From Candidatus Accumulibacter affinis (GTDB lineage: Bacteria > Pseudomonadota > Gammaproteobacteria > Burkholderiales > Rhodocyclaceae), in the NCBI GenBank assembly GCA_016713625.1, contig JADJOT010000008.1, positions 186,001 through 250,000 on the forward strand: 64,000 nt of DNA, in the 5' to 3' direction. Below are positions 19,612 through 28,445 of the stretch, in pieces. Made by a program: the position numbers and the translations under genes. Position 1 is the first letter of the stretch, and each line of letters starts with the position of its first letter. The notes under the pieces are model-generated. The model was not told the DNA's origin, did no database searches, and saw only the letters and a list, made by a program, of their open reading frames with translations.

Positions 19612-20562
19612 ATGGCTTATGACAGCCTGATGGTATTTACCGGCAACGCCAATCCAGCCCTGGCTGCCGACGTTGTCAAGCGGCTCAGCATCTCGCTCGG
19701 GCGAGCGCATGTCGGCCGGTTCTCCGACGGCGAGATCAGTGTCGAGATTCAGGAGCATGTGCGCGGCATGGACGTGTTCATTCTGCAATCGACCTGTGCG
19801 CCGACCAACGAGAACCTGATGGAGTTGCTGGTCATGGCCGATGCGCTGAAGCGCGCCTCGGCCGCCCGCATCACCGCCGCCATCCCCTATTTCGGCTACG
19901 CCCGCCAGGATCGCCGCGTCCGCTCGGCACGCGTGCCAATTGCCGCCAAGCTGGTGGCCGACCTGCTGTCGGCGGCCGGCGTGCACCGGGTGTTGACCAT
20001 GGACCTGCACACCGAGCAGATTCAGGGCTTCTTCAACATTCCGGTGGACAATATCTATTCGCTGCCGATCATGCTCGGCGACGTCTGGAAGCGCAACTTC
20101 GATCATCTGATGGTGGTTTCGCCGGACGTTGGCGGCGTGGTACGCGCGCGCGCGCTGGCCAAGCGGCTCGAATGCGATCTGGCGATCATCGACAAGCGGC
20201 GCCCGAAAGCCAACGTTTCCGAGGTGATGAACATCATCGGCGAGGTCGAGGGACGTACCTGCGTGATCATGGACGACCTGGTCGATACCGCCGGCACCTT
20301 GTGCAAGGCGGCTACCGCGCTCAAGGAACACGGCGCTCGACAGGTCCTCTCGTACTGCGTGCATCCGGTGCTGTCCGGCCATGCCGTCGAGCGCATCAAT
20401 GCTTCCGATCTCGACGAACTGGTCGTCACCGACACCATCCCGCTACGCGAAGACGCGCTGAATTCACCGCGAATTCGCCAGTTGTCGGTCGCCGAAGTGA
20501 TGGCCGAAACGATTCGCCGGATCAGCAACGAGGATTCCGTTTCCTCGCTATTCATCGAGTAG
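19612..20562 (+). CDS. prs: ribose-phosphate pyrophosphokinase (PRPP synthetase)
   Basis: This 316-residue enzyme makes phosphoribosyl pyrophosphate from ribose 5-phosphate and ATP for nucleotide, His and Trp synthesis. Seen are the FSDGEISVEI motif, YARQDRR (ATP binding), the flexible-loop basic motif RRPKANVSEV, and the PRPP-binding loop VIMDDLVDTAGT (about 217-228). Length is standard. I start at ATG 19612 (MAYDSLMVFTGNANP), because the upstream open frame runs through the tRNA. Downstream genes rplY and pth follow on the same strand. Confidence 0.97.
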   Translation: MAYDSLMVFTGNANPALAADVVKRLSISLGRAHVGRFSDGEISVEIQEHVRGMDVFILQSTCAPTNENLMELLVMADALKRASAARITAAIPYFGYARQDRRVRSARVPIAAKLVADLLSAAGVHRVLTMDLHTEQIQGFFNIPVDNIYSLPIMLGDVWKRNFDHLMVVSPDVGGVVRARALAKRLECDLAIIDKRRPKANVSEVMNIIGEVEGRTCVIMDDLVDTAGTLCKAATALKEHGARQVLSYCVHPVLSGHAVERINASDLDELVVTDTIPLREDALNSPRIRQLSVAEVMAETIRRISNEDSVSSLFIE

Positions 20563-20586
20563 GGCGCCTACCTTATCGATTTCTCA

Positions 20587-20612
20587 ACCCCCCGCCTGGT
20601 CGCGGGCGGGGT
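20587..20612 (+). promoter_or_regulatory. GC-rich hairpin between prs and rplY
   Basis: CCCCGCC and GGGCGGGG flank a short loop (about 20589-20611), giving a strong stem with no following T run. It could be an attenuating or stabilising leader hairpin upstream of rplY; it does not look like an intrinsic terminator. Confidence 0.45.
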
Positions 20613-20635
20613 ATGTGTCACACCAGGAGCTGTCC

Positions 20636-21247
20636 ATGAAGTTTACATTCGAAGCGCGCAAGCGCACTCTGCAGGGGTCCGGAGCGAGCCGCCGCCTGCG
20701 TCGCGCACAGCGGGTTCCGGCCGTCGTTTACGGTGGCGCGGCCGCACCCGAGTTGATCGACCTCGATCACAACGAGATCCTGCTGAACCTGCGCAAGGAA
20801 GCATTTCACTCTTCCGTTCTGACGCTGAGCATCGACGGCGTGCTGCAGACCGTCGTGTTGCGGGACTCGCAAACGCATCCGTGGAAGCCACTGGTCCTGC
20901 ATTGTGACTTCCAGCGTGTAGACTCGACGCACGCCATCCACCAGCGCGTGCCGCTGCACTTCGTCAACGCCGACATTGCCCCGGGCGTCAAGATCAGCGG
21001 TGGCAACGTCTCGCATGTGCTCAACGACATCGAAGTCAGCTGTCTGCCGCAGGATCTGCCGCAGTTCGTCGAAGTCGACCTGAAAGACCTCGAAGCCGGT
21101 CACTCGATCCATTTATCGGCGCTGGTCTTCCCCGCCGGGGTCACGCCGGTGGGCCACGGTGACGACGATCCGGTGGTCGTATCGATCCCGACCAAGAAGG
21201 GCGGCGGCGAGTCCGAGGCAGCCGAAGGCGAAGCCGCCGCCACTTGA
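20636..21247 (+). CDS. rplY: 50S ribosomal protein L25, Ctc/TL5 type
   Basis: A 203-residue L25 with the general-stress (Ctc) C-terminal domain. The N-terminal part (FTFEARKRTLQGSGASRRLRR) binds 5S rRNA; the second domain contains VPLHFVNADIAPGVKISGG and ends in an acidic, Ala-rich tail (about 185-203). ATG 20636 is preceded by AGGAG (20625-20629), so I prefer it to the upstream in-frame ATG at 20615. The prs–rplY–pth–ychF order is classical. Confidence 0.95.
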   Translation: MKFTFEARKRTLQGSGASRRLRRAQRVPAVVYGGAAAPELIDLDHNEILLNLRKEAFHSSVLTLSIDGVLQTVVLRDSQTHPWKPLVLHCDFQRVDSTHAIHQRVPLHFVNADIAPGVKISGGNVSHVLNDIEVSCLPQDLPQFVEVDLKDLEAGHSIHLSALVFPAGVTPVGHGDDDPVVVSIPTKKGGGESEAAEGEAAAT

Positions 21248-21318
21248 GGCCGTACTGAATGCCAGGTCGCCGTCCGGCACCGGGTGCCCGCGGCGGCTTT
21301 GGCAGCACGATCGATTCC

Positions 21319-21888
21319 ATGTCACCACCCCGCCTGATCGTCGGCCTGGGCAACCCCGGCAGCGAATACGAAGACCACCGGCACAATGTCGGTTTCTGGT
21401 ACATCGACCGGCTCGCGCGTCAGCTGATGGTGCCGTTGACGCCGCAGGGCAGGTTTCTTGGCCACGTCGCTCGCTGCGACGAGCTGTGGCTGTTGCAGCC
21501 GATGACCTACATGAACCTTTCCGGCCAGGCGGTAGCCGCCCTGGCGCGCTTCTACAAAATCGCAGCGGCCGAGACGCTGGTCGTCCATGACGACCTTGAC
21601 CTGCCGCCGGGCAGCATCCGCCTCAAGCAGGGCGGCGGCAACGGCGGCCACAACGGCTTGAAAGACATCCAGGCGCGCCTGGCAACGGCGGATTTCTGGC
21701 GGCTGCGACTGGGGATCGGTCATCCTGGTGAGCGCGCCGAAGTCATCAACTACGTCCTCAAGGCACCGCGGCGCGAAGAGCAGGAACTGCTTGACGCGGC
21801 GCTCAACCGCTGCCTGCTGGCCTGGCCGCTGCTCGCCGCCGGCGACTACGCTGCCGCACAACGGCAACTGCACCTGAAAGCTGTCTGA
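21319..21888 (+). CDS. pth: peptidyl-tRNA hydrolase
   Basis: A 189-residue enzyme that frees tRNAs from peptidyl-tRNA dropped by ribosomes. Family motifs are plain: IVGLGNPGSEYEDHRHNVGF with the catalytic His, PMTYMNLSG, VVHDDLDLPPG with the catalytic Asp, and GGGNGGHNGLKDI. I start at ATG 21319 (MSPPRLIVG); an upstream in-frame ATG at 21259 would add 20 residues without counterpart in the family. It lies 71 bp after rplY and 16 bp before ychF. Confidence 0.96.
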   Translation: MSPPRLIVGLGNPGSEYEDHRHNVGFWYIDRLARQLMVPLTPQGRFLGHVARCDELWLLQPMTYMNLSGQAVAALARFYKIAAAETLVVHDDLDLPPGSIRLKQGGGNGGHNGLKDIQARLATADFWRLRLGIGHPGERAEVINYVLKAPRREEQELLDAALNRCLLAWPLLAAGDYAAAQRQLHLKAV

Positions 21889-21904
21889 CCATGGGAACCC
21901 CAGC

Positions 21905-22996
21905 ATGAGCCTCCAATGCGGTATCGTCGGCCTGCCGAACGTCGGCAAGTCCACCCTCTTCAATGCCCTGACCAAAGCGGGAATCGCCGCCGAGAACTAC
22001 CCCTTCTGTACCATCGAACCCAACGTCGGTATCGTCGAAGTTCCCGACCCGCGGCTGCAGCAGATCGCCGCGATCGTCAAACCACAGCGCATCCAGCCGG
22101 CAATCGTCGAGTTTGTCGATATTGCCGGTCTGGTCGCCGGTGCCTCGAAGGGCGAGGGTCTGGGCAACCAGTTCCTCGCCAACATCCGGGAAACCGACGC
22201 CATCGTCAGCGTCGTGCGATGTTTCGACGACGATAACGTCGTGCATGTCTCGGGTCGCGTCGATCCACTCGCCGACATCGAAACGATCCTCACCGAACTG
22301 GCGCTGGCCGATCTCGTCGTCGTCGAGCGCACGCTCAATCGCGAGAGCAAGAAGGCGCGCGCCGGCGACAAGGAAGCGCAGAAGCTCGTCGGCGTTCTTG
22401 AACGCTTGCTGCCGCATCTCAACGAAGGCCAGCCCGCGCGCACGCTGTCGCTGGCGGCGGACGAAAGGGCTCTGCTCAAGCCACTGTGCCTGCTGACCAT
22501 CAAGCCGACGATGTATGTCGGCAACGTTCTCGAAGACGGTTTCGAGAACAACCCGCACCTCGACCGCCTGCGCCAGCACGCCGCCGCCGAAGGCGCGCCG
22601 GTGGTCGCCCTGTGCGCCAAGATCGAAGCCGAACTCGCCGATCTCGGCGACGAGGACAAGGCGCTTTTCCTCGCCGACCTTGGTCTCGAAGAACCCGGCC
22701 TGAATCGGCTGGTGCGCGCCGCCTACCAGTTGCTCGGACTGCAGACCTACTTCACCGCCGGGGTCAAGGAAGTCCGCGCGTGGACAATCCACGTCGGCGA
22801 TACCGCGCCGCAGGCGGCCGGCGTCATTCACACCGATTTCGAAAGGGGCTTCATCCGCGCGCAGACGATTGCCCTCGCCGAATTTCTCGCCTGCAAGGGT
22901 GAGCAAGGCGCCAGGGAAGCCGGGAAGATGCGTGCCGAAGGCAAGGATTACGTCGTCAAGGACGGCGACGTGCTGAATTTCCTGTTCAATGTCTGA
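21905..22996 (+). CDS. ychF: ribosome-binding ATPase YchF
   Basis: A 363-residue OBG-family ATPase that binds ribosomes and is linked to oxidative-stress response. The P-loop GLPNVGKSTLFNALT is at residues 8-22, FVDIAGLVAGASKGEGLGNQ holds the G3 region, and the C-terminal TGS-like domain ends in KDYVVKDGDVLNFLFNV. The G4-region segment leads to ATP preference in this family. The neighbour pth is almost invariant in proteobacteria. Confidence 0.97.
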   Translation: MSLQCGIVGLPNVGKSTLFNALTKAGIAAENYPFCTIEPNVGIVEVPDPRLQQIAAIVKPQRIQPAIVEFVDIAGLVAGASKGEGLGNQFLANIRETDAIVSVVRCFDDDNVVHVSGRVDPLADIETILTELALADLVVVERTLNRESKKARAGDKEAQKLVGVLERLLPHLNEGQPARTLSLAADERALLKPLCLLTIKPTMYVGNVLEDGFENNPHLDRLRQHAAAEGAPVVALCAKIEAELADLGDEDKALFLADLGLEEPGLNRLVRAAYQLLGLQTYFTAGVKEVRAWTIHVGDTAPQAAGVIHTDFERGFIRAQTIALAEFLACKGEQGAREAGKMRAEGKDYVVKDGDVLNFLFNV

Positions 22997-23131
22997 ACCA
23001 GCGAATCGCCGCTGGCGAGTTGAAAACTGGCGCAACCCGTCGATGTAGAACGACGAATTCCCGCCATGGCGGCTCCGCATGGCGTGCCCCGTCCATTGGA
23101 ATGGTCGAACGTTTGATGGCTGCAGGCTCGA

Positions 23132-23920
23132 CTAGCGAAGGGGCAGGTGGTTGGCGCGCAGCGCGTCCGATCCGGCTGCTTCAAGCCCCTCCCTGACCTC
23201 GCGGGAGATCACTTCGAAGAGCGCGCGGACGAGGAAATTCATGCCGCTGATGATTTCGTCTACCGACAGTCTCGAGGGAACACGGGTGCCTCGATGTTCC
23301 ACTCCGCCACCGATTCGCTCGACCTGCACGCCGAGTCGGGAAAGATTCATTGCCAGTCGCGGTTCAGTCAGCACAAACAGGGTCGTGATGCCGTAGTGAC
23401 GAGCCAGCGAGATCAGGCCAAGATAGACGGCAAGCGCCAGGTAGGGCTGGCGAGGCCTTTTTTCGGTGCCGAAGTCCTCTTCCGAGATCGAGATCGGCTT
23501 GTCCTGTTCACCTTGACGGCGGCGGTAGCTGCCGACCACCGCCAGCCGTGAGATCTCGGCGATCCGTGATCGGTCGAGTGCCATCGGGTCCACAATCGAC
23601 CGGTCGAGAGTGTTCTCGCAGGTGATCTCGAAAGGAAGGCGGGCCTGCGGTCTTTCCGGGTCGACCAGGACCAGGCGCGCACAGCCGACATACAGCCCGG
23701 TCGATACCGATTGCACCAGGCAGTGAACTGACTGCTCGTCGAAATCGTCCGCTTCGAGGCCGTCGGCGCGCAGTTGCTCAAAACCCAGTTCACGGCAATA
23801 TACCTCGTGTCGGATGCGGTAATTCTCTGCGCGCAAGGCATGGCTTAGTGCCGGCACCACCCTGAAGAACTTCCGATAGCCCTGGCTCATCGTCAGTTCT
23901 GTCAGATTCGAAAGAAACAT
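23132..23920 (-). CDS. PEP-CTERM/exosortase system-associated acyltransferase
   Basis: A 262-residue GNAT-like acyltransferase of the type that accompanies exosortase loci. Typical features are the start region FRVVPALSHALRAENYRIRHEVYCRELGFE, VHCLVQS, RLVLVDPE and the conserved ISRLAV core. It is thought to act in the envelope-polysaccharide or protein-sorting side of the PEP-CTERM system; the acyl donor is unknown. ATG 23920 is preceded by AAAGGGG, so I choose it over the longer open frame. Other PEP-CTERM proteins in this window (8808, 47056) support a working system, although no exosortase is present here. Confidence 0.82.
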   Translation of the reverse strand: MFLSNLTELTMSQGYRKFFRVVPALSHALRAENYRIRHEVYCRELGFEQLRADGLEADDFDEQSVHCLVQSVSTGLYVGCARLVLVDPERPQARLPFEITCENTLDRSIVDPMALDRSRIAEISRLAVVGSYRRRQGEQDKPISISEEDFGTEKRPRQPYLALAVYLGLISLARHYGITTLFVLTEPRLAMNLSRLGVQVERIGGGVEHRGTRVPSRLSVDEIISGMNFLVRALFEVISREVREGLEAAGSDALRANHLPLR

Positions 23921-24111
23921 CGATACCCCTTTGTTGCGCTCCGCACATCCGACGGACGACCAGCGATCAGCGCCAAAAATTCGCATGGTACTACGAAGTG
24001 AAGCCCGCCTACTGCGCCTGGATGCCTGCTCGCGATGTCCCCCTGTCCGCACGGCAGCGTCAGGCTGATCCTGACGCTGATCAGCGCTCAGCCAGCGGGG
24101 TCAGGCCGGGT

Positions 24112-24909
24112 CTAGTCGAGCTTCTTGAGATAGTCCTTGGTGAAGATCTTGTCCGGCAGATCGCGCAACTTCATGCTGCCATACTCGAGCACGGACTGCT
24201 CGCCGCCGCGCAGCGCATCCTCCATGATCAGTCGTGTCGGCCGCTTCCGGCCTTCCATGACTTTGAAGTTTTCGTACCTGCAGGTCTTCAGCAGGCGGTT
24301 GGAGAGTGAATAGAACTCCGCTCGGTAAGGCCAGAAGTCCTTTTCCCGAACCCAGTAGAGTACCCGTTGATAGGTGACGCTGCGGTCGACGCCAGTCAGT
24401 TCGAGCACGTGATAGTCTTCGTTGCCGATTCTTTCGTTACGCAGGAGCTTGGGGTTGTAGTCGGCAGCGAAGTTGGCACGCGCCAGATCGCCATTGGCCA
24501 CCTGGCCGGTCAGCCGCTGTGAGAGGGAGAGCCGTATCGGTTGGGAGACGTCGGGCATGAAAATCCACAGGTCACGGTTTTTCATCAGCAGGATTTGGCC
24601 ACGCTCGGACGCGGGCTCGATGACCATCACCACGCTATTGGTGTTGCCCTTGGAAAGAACGCGGTACTTGCGCACTTCGGCGCCCTCGCCAGCAGCGGTG
24701 GTGGTGATGCTTACGTCGACCTGAAAACCCTCCGCAGGGAAACGAATTCGATCGGCGTTTTCTACGATCGACCTGGCCTCGGCATCGTCGCCGGTGGCTT
24801 GCTGGACGCCTTCCGCAGCCTGCACTGCGGCAGTCCAGGCGAAGAGGGCGGCAGACAGAAATGCCAGGGCAGAGTTGACACCCGAATGGCGGATGGTCAT
24901 GCTTTCCAT
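24112..24909 (-). CDS. LolA-like outer-membrane lipoprotein-sorting protein
   Basis: About 265 residues with a signal peptide (ending AAVQAAEG) and a LolA/LolB-type fold: IVENADRIRFP, then repeated beta strands such as KYRVLSKGNTNSVVMVIEP and NRDLWIFMPDVSQPIRLS. This is the COG2834 family that usually travels with an ABC exporter and a DUF1302 outer-membrane protein, both divergently encoded next door. I start at ATG 24909, 8-9 bases after AGAGGG; an in-frame GTG at 24918 is the alternative. It would carry a lipid or lipoprotein across the periplasm. Confidence 0.8.
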   Translation of the reverse strand: MESMTIRHSGVNSALAFLSAALFAWTAAVQAAEGVQQATGDDAEARSIVENADRIRFPAEGFQVDVSITTTAAGEGAEVRKYRVLSKGNTNSVVMVIEPASERGQILLMKNRDLWIFMPDVSQPIRLSLSQRLTGQVANGDLARANFAADYNPKLLRNERIGNEDYHVLELTGVDRSVTYQRVLYWVREKDFWPYRAEFYSLSNRLLKTCRYENFKVMEGRKRPTRLIMEDALRGGEQSVLEYGSMKLRDLPDKIFTKDYLKKLD

Positions 24910-24963
24910 AGTTTTCACCCTCTTGTGCTGACCATCGACCCGGTTGGCAGGAAGCCCCAGCGA

Positions 24964-25776
24964 ATGAAGGTTGTCCGTATCGTCGATGTTTGCAAGGATT
25001 ATCTACTTGGCGAACAGAAAGTCCAAGCCCTCCGGAACATTAATCTCGAGTTCGAGGCGGGCGTTTTCCTGGCCATCGCCGGGCCCTCGGGCAGCGGCAA
25101 GACGACCCTGCTGAACCTGATTGGTTGTATCGACACGCCGACCAGTGGCAAGATCTACATCAATGACCGGGATGTCAGTGGTCGGACGCCTGACCAGCTT
25201 GCTGACCTGCGCGCCCGCAAGATCGGTTTCATCTTTCAGACCTTCAATCTGTTGCCGGTGTTGTCGGCGGCTGAAAACGTCGAATATCCACTGCTCCATC
25301 GCCGGGACCTTTCGAGCGCCCAGCGCCAGGAGCGCGTGGCGCACTTCCTTGATGTCGTGGGTCTCTCGAACTACACCAGGAATCGTCCGAATCAGTTGAG
25401 TGGAGGTCAGCGTCAGCGGGTGGCGATTGCCCGAGCGCTGGCCATCCAACCGGCAATCGTGCTGGCCGATGAACCGACCGCCAACCTCGATCACAAGACC
25501 GGCGAGGAAATCCTGCTGCTGATGAAGCGCATCAACCGGAAGCTCGGCACGACCTTCATTTTTTCCACGCACGACAAGCGGGTGATTGCCCGGGCTGACC
25601 GCATGATCCGCATTGAGGACGGCCAGATCGCCAAGCTGGGCAAGCGTTTGCGCTCCCGATGGTTTCTCGTACCCAATCAGCTGTCCGAAGCGCATCGCAG
25701 CAGCGACTACAAGCCTGTTCAGCCGGGCGAGGCGCCTGTTGCAGTAGTGGAGGGACGTCATGCCGATCAAGATTAG
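24964..25776 (+). CDS. ABC transporter ATPase, LolD/MacB type
   Basis: A 270-residue nucleotide-binding subunit. Walker A GPSGSGKTT (about 42-50), Q-loop FQTFNLLPVLSAAENV, signature LSGGQRQRVAIARAL, Walker B IVLADEPTANLD and H-loop STHD are complete. The C-terminal 40 residues past the core are unusual. ATG 24964 is the best start; the open frame reaches further upstream across the divergent gene's promoter. Its stop overlaps the start of the DUF1302 gene by 17 bp. The FtsX-type permease normally encoded between such genes is missing, so it must pair with a subunit from elsewhere. Confidence 0.9.
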   Translation: MKVVRIVDVCKDYLLGEQKVQALRNINLEFEAGVFLAIAGPSGSGKTTLLNLIGCIDTPTSGKIYINDRDVSGRTPDQLADLRARKIGFIFQTFNLLPVLSAAENVEYPLLHRRDLSSAQRQERVAHFLDVVGLSNYTRNRPNQLSGGQRQRVAIARALAIQPAIVLADEPTANLDHKTGEEILLLMKRINRKLGTTFIFSTHDKRVIARADRMIRIEDGQIAKLGKRLRSRWFLVPNQLSEAHRSSDYKPVQPGEAPVAVVEGRHADQD

Positions 25777-27334
25777 CAAGCCTGTCGCCGGTCTGTCCCT
25801 CGTTCTTGCCGGCTTGCCGCTGTCCGTGGCGGCTGAGCAGTCGATCGATCGTTCTGACCTTGCTGATCGATGGTCGATGCGCCAAACCGGCATTCTGCTG
25901 GCTGGAAAATCCCCCGCCGCTCTTCCGACGAGCAGGGATGCTCTGTTTGGCGATGAACAACCGGCGGCCGAGGAAGCTGCGGAGAGCAGTGGCGAGTCTG
26001 GTGACGGCGAGACGATGAAGTCGCCGGCGGCAGACCCGCCTGGTAGCCGCATTCTCCTGTTTGGCGACGGTGATGAGCTACAGCCGAAGTCGGCGTCACT
26101 CGCTCAGCCGTCGTCTTTGCGCCCACCCGGATTCAGGGGTTTCATCCAGAATGTGATGGCCTATACCTGGCCCGAGCCGCGACACTGGTCGGAAATGATG
26201 ACTCGTGCCGATCTGAGCGCGCAGGGTGACTTCAGCAGCCAGGTCAAATGGAAGCTGGGGGTTCGCGTGGACTATGACGCGGTCTTTACCTTTACCGATT
26301 TCTATCCGCAGGCAGTGGCCAACGATCAACGCTTCAATGTCCTCCTGCGAGAGAATTATCTCGATGTTGGCGCCGGGGACTGGGATTTCCGTCTCGGGCG
26401 GCAGCACATCGTCTGGGGAGAAATGGTCGGACTGCTGTTCGGCGACGTCGTTTCGGCCAAGGACATGCGACAGTTCATCCTGCCCAAATTCGATATCCTG
26501 CGCATCCCGCAATGGGCTGCCCGAGCCGAGTATTTCAAGGACGATCTGCATGCCGAGCTGGTCTGGATCCCGGTCGCCAGCTACGACAACATCGGCAAGC
26601 CCGGTTCCGAGTTTTTCGCCTACACGCCGCCGCCGCCTCCAGGGGTGGCCACCGTCTTTCGTAACGAGAAATTCCCTACCCGCAGTCTTGACAACACAAA
26701 CTACGGCCTACGGTTGTCGATGCTGCGCGATGGCTGGGATGTAGCGGCCTTTGCCTACAGCAGCATGAGCGTTGCACCGACCTTCTACCGGGAAATCGTT
26801 GTCGAGCCGCTGCCAACGGCGGTCTATCAGGCCAGGCACGACCGCATCAATCAGTTCGGTACGACCATGGCCAAGGACTTCGGCACGGTGGTCCTGAAGG
26901 GCGAGGCGGTCTACACGCGTGGCCGAAACTATGAAGTAACGAACCCGTTCGATGTCGACGGAGTGGTGTCGCAGAACACGTTCACCTGGGTGCTCGGCCT
27001 GGATTTCAACCAGTTCACCGATACCCGGATCAATGTTCAGGTATTCCAGAACCACTTCTTCGACCACAACCCGTACATCATCCCGGACAGCAATACCTAC
27101 GCCTACACCCTGTTGCTCAACCACAAGCTGAGCGACCAGGTCGAGGCGCAGGCGCTGTGGATCTCGAACGTGCAGGGCACTGACTGGATGCTCAGACCGC
27201 GCGTGAGCTGGAACGTCGAGAAGAACTGGGGCCTCGCGCTGGGGGTCGATATCTTCCACGGTCCGCCGGATGGATATTTTGGTCGCTACGATGCCAAGGA
27301 CCGCGTTTACACGGAGATCCTCTACAGCTTCTGA
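25760..27334 (+). CDS. DUF1302-type outer-membrane beta-barrel protein
   Basis: A 524-residue exported protein with signal peptide (ending LSVAAEQ), a low-complexity acidic linker (about 60-115) and a long run of alternating beta strands typical of a porin-like barrel, ending YTEILYSF with a terminal aromatic residue as required for outer-membrane assembly. Motifs such as FRLGRQHIVWGE and LDFNQFTDTRINVQVFQNH are seen in DUF1302 proteins. Coupled to the ABC ATPase by a 17-bp overlap. Likely the outer-membrane part of a lipid or hydrophobic-compound trafficking system. Confidence 0.8.
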   Translation: MPIKISKPVAGLSLVLAGLPLSVAAEQSIDRSDLADRWSMRQTGILLAGKSPAALPTSRDALFGDEQPAAEEAAESSGESGDGETMKSPAADPPGSRILLFGDGDELQPKSASLAQPSSLRPPGFRGFIQNVMAYTWPEPRHWSEMMTRADLSAQGDFSSQVKWKLGVRVDYDAVFTFTDFYPQAVANDQRFNVLLRENYLDVGAGDWDFRLGRQHIVWGEMVGLLFGDVVSAKDMRQFILPKFDILRIPQWAARAEYFKDDLHAELVWIPVASYDNIGKPGSEFFAYTPPPPPGVATVFRNEKFPTRSLDNTNYGLRLSMLRDGWDVAAFAYSSMSVAPTFYREIVVEPLPTAVYQARHDRINQFGTTMAKDFGTVVLKGEAVYTRGRNYEVTNPFDVDGVVSQNTFTWVLGLDFNQFTDTRINVQVFQNHFFDHNPYIIPDSNTYAYTLLLNHKLSDQVEAQALWISNVQGTDWMLRPRVSWNVEKNWGLALGVDIFHGPPDGYFGRYDAKDRVYTEILYSF

Positions 27335-27382
27335 TCCGTGGCGAACTGGGCGGGTGCTCGCTGACAGTTCGCCCCGTGATCA
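27332..27382. terminator. bidirectional hairpin between two convergent genes
   Basis: GCGAACTG (27341-27348) pairs with CAGTTCGC (27365-27372), and an outer stem TGATC/GATCA (27332-27336 with 27378-27382) closes it. Both outer arms contain the TGA stop codons of the converging genes. There is no clear T run on either side, so termination strength is uncertain. Confidence 0.55.
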
Positions 27383-28390
27383 GAGCGCGGCGTCACTCGT
27401 TGCCGCGCTGGTGACCAGCACCGCCGCCCCACGCAGCTGACCAGCCCGCAGTCGCTGCAGCGCTTCGTTTGCTGCGGCCAGGGGAAAGCATGTCACTTCG
27501 CTGTGGACCCCGGCCCGGGGCGCGATCGCCAAGAACTCCTCGCCGTCGCGTCGGGTCAGGTTGGCGATCGAGCGAACACAGCGTTCGCCCCAGAGAAGCG
27601 CATAGGGGAACTCGGGAATGTTGCTCATGTGGATACCGGCGCAAACCACCGTGCCGCCCTTGACGGTGTGGCGAAGCGCCTGGGGAACCAGTTCCCCCGC
27701 CGGCGCGAACAGAATTGCGGCATCCATGGCCTGCGGGGGTGCGTCTTCTGCGCCACCGGCCCAGGAAGCTCCCAGTTGGCGAGCGAATTCCTGCCCATCG
27801 ACGTCGCCGGCCTTGGTGAAGGCGTATATTTCGCGCCCCTGCCAGCGCGCGACCTGCGCGATGATGTGGGCGGCTGCACCGAAACCATAGATCCCCAGGC
27901 GCTGCGCATTACCGGCAGCAAGCAGCGAGCGATAGCCAATCAGTCCGGCGCAGAGCAGCGGCGCTGCCGCGGCGTCGGAATACTCGTCCGGCAGGGCAAA
28001 GCAGTAGCGCTGATCGGCCACTGCGAACTCGGCGTAACCGCCGTCCAGCGTGTAGCCGGTAAACTCGGGCGCGTCGCACAGGTTTTCGGAACCGCTTGCG
28101 CAGTAGTGGCAATGGCCGCAGGTGCGTCCCAGCCAGGGTACGCCGACGCGTTGTCCCAGCGCAAAGCGTTCCGCTCCGTCGCCTTTTTCGACGACTACGC
28201 CGACGATCTCATGACCGAGAACGAGCGGTAGTCTGGGCTGCTGCAGATCGCCGTCGATGACGTGAAGATCGGTTCGGCAGACCCCGCAGGCATGCACTTC
28301 GAGCAGAATCTGCTCAACTCCGGGACTGGGTCGGCTTACGTTGGCCAGCCGCAGGGGCTTGCCTTGGACATCGAGAATCATCGCTTGCAT
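27380..28390 (-). CDS. zinc-dependent alcohol dehydrogenase family protein
   Basis: A 336-residue medium-chain dehydrogenase. CGVCRTD holds the first catalytic-zinc Cys, GHEIVGVV the zinc His-Glu, and CGHCHYCASGSENLC the structural zinc site with four Cys; the nucleotide fold is GIYGFGAAAHIIAQVA. It matches the zinc-binding alcohol dehydrogenase subgroup TIGR02822. ATG 28390 follows an AGGAAAG ribosome site; the longer frame would run into the upstream gene. It lies 55 bp downstream of the gamma-glutamyltransferase on the same strand. Substrate unknown. Confidence 0.88.
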   Translation of the reverse strand: MQAMILDVQGKPLRLANVSRPSPGVEQILLEVHACGVCRTDLHVIDGDLQQPRLPLVLGHEIVGVVVEKGDGAERFALGQRVGVPWLGRTCGHCHYCASGSENLCDAPEFTGYTLDGGYAEFAVADQRYCFALPDEYSDAAAAPLLCAGLIGYRSLLAAGNAQRLGIYGFGAAAHIIAQVARWQGREIYAFTKAGDVDGQEFARQLGASWAGGAEDAPPQAMDAAILFAPAGELVPQALRHTVKGGTVVCAGIHMSNIPEFPYALLWGERCVRSIANLTRRDGEEFLAIAPRAGVHSEVTCFPLAAANEALQRLRAGQLRGAAVLVTSAATSDAAL

Positions 28391-28445
28391 CGGTCTTTCC
28401 TCGCGGAGATTGCTTCTTTTTCGAGACCTCACGACCTGCGTCCGG

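Noticed and set aside
21803..23080. 425-residue minus-strand frame opposite pth and ychF
   Set aside because: Antisense shadow of two well-identified genes.
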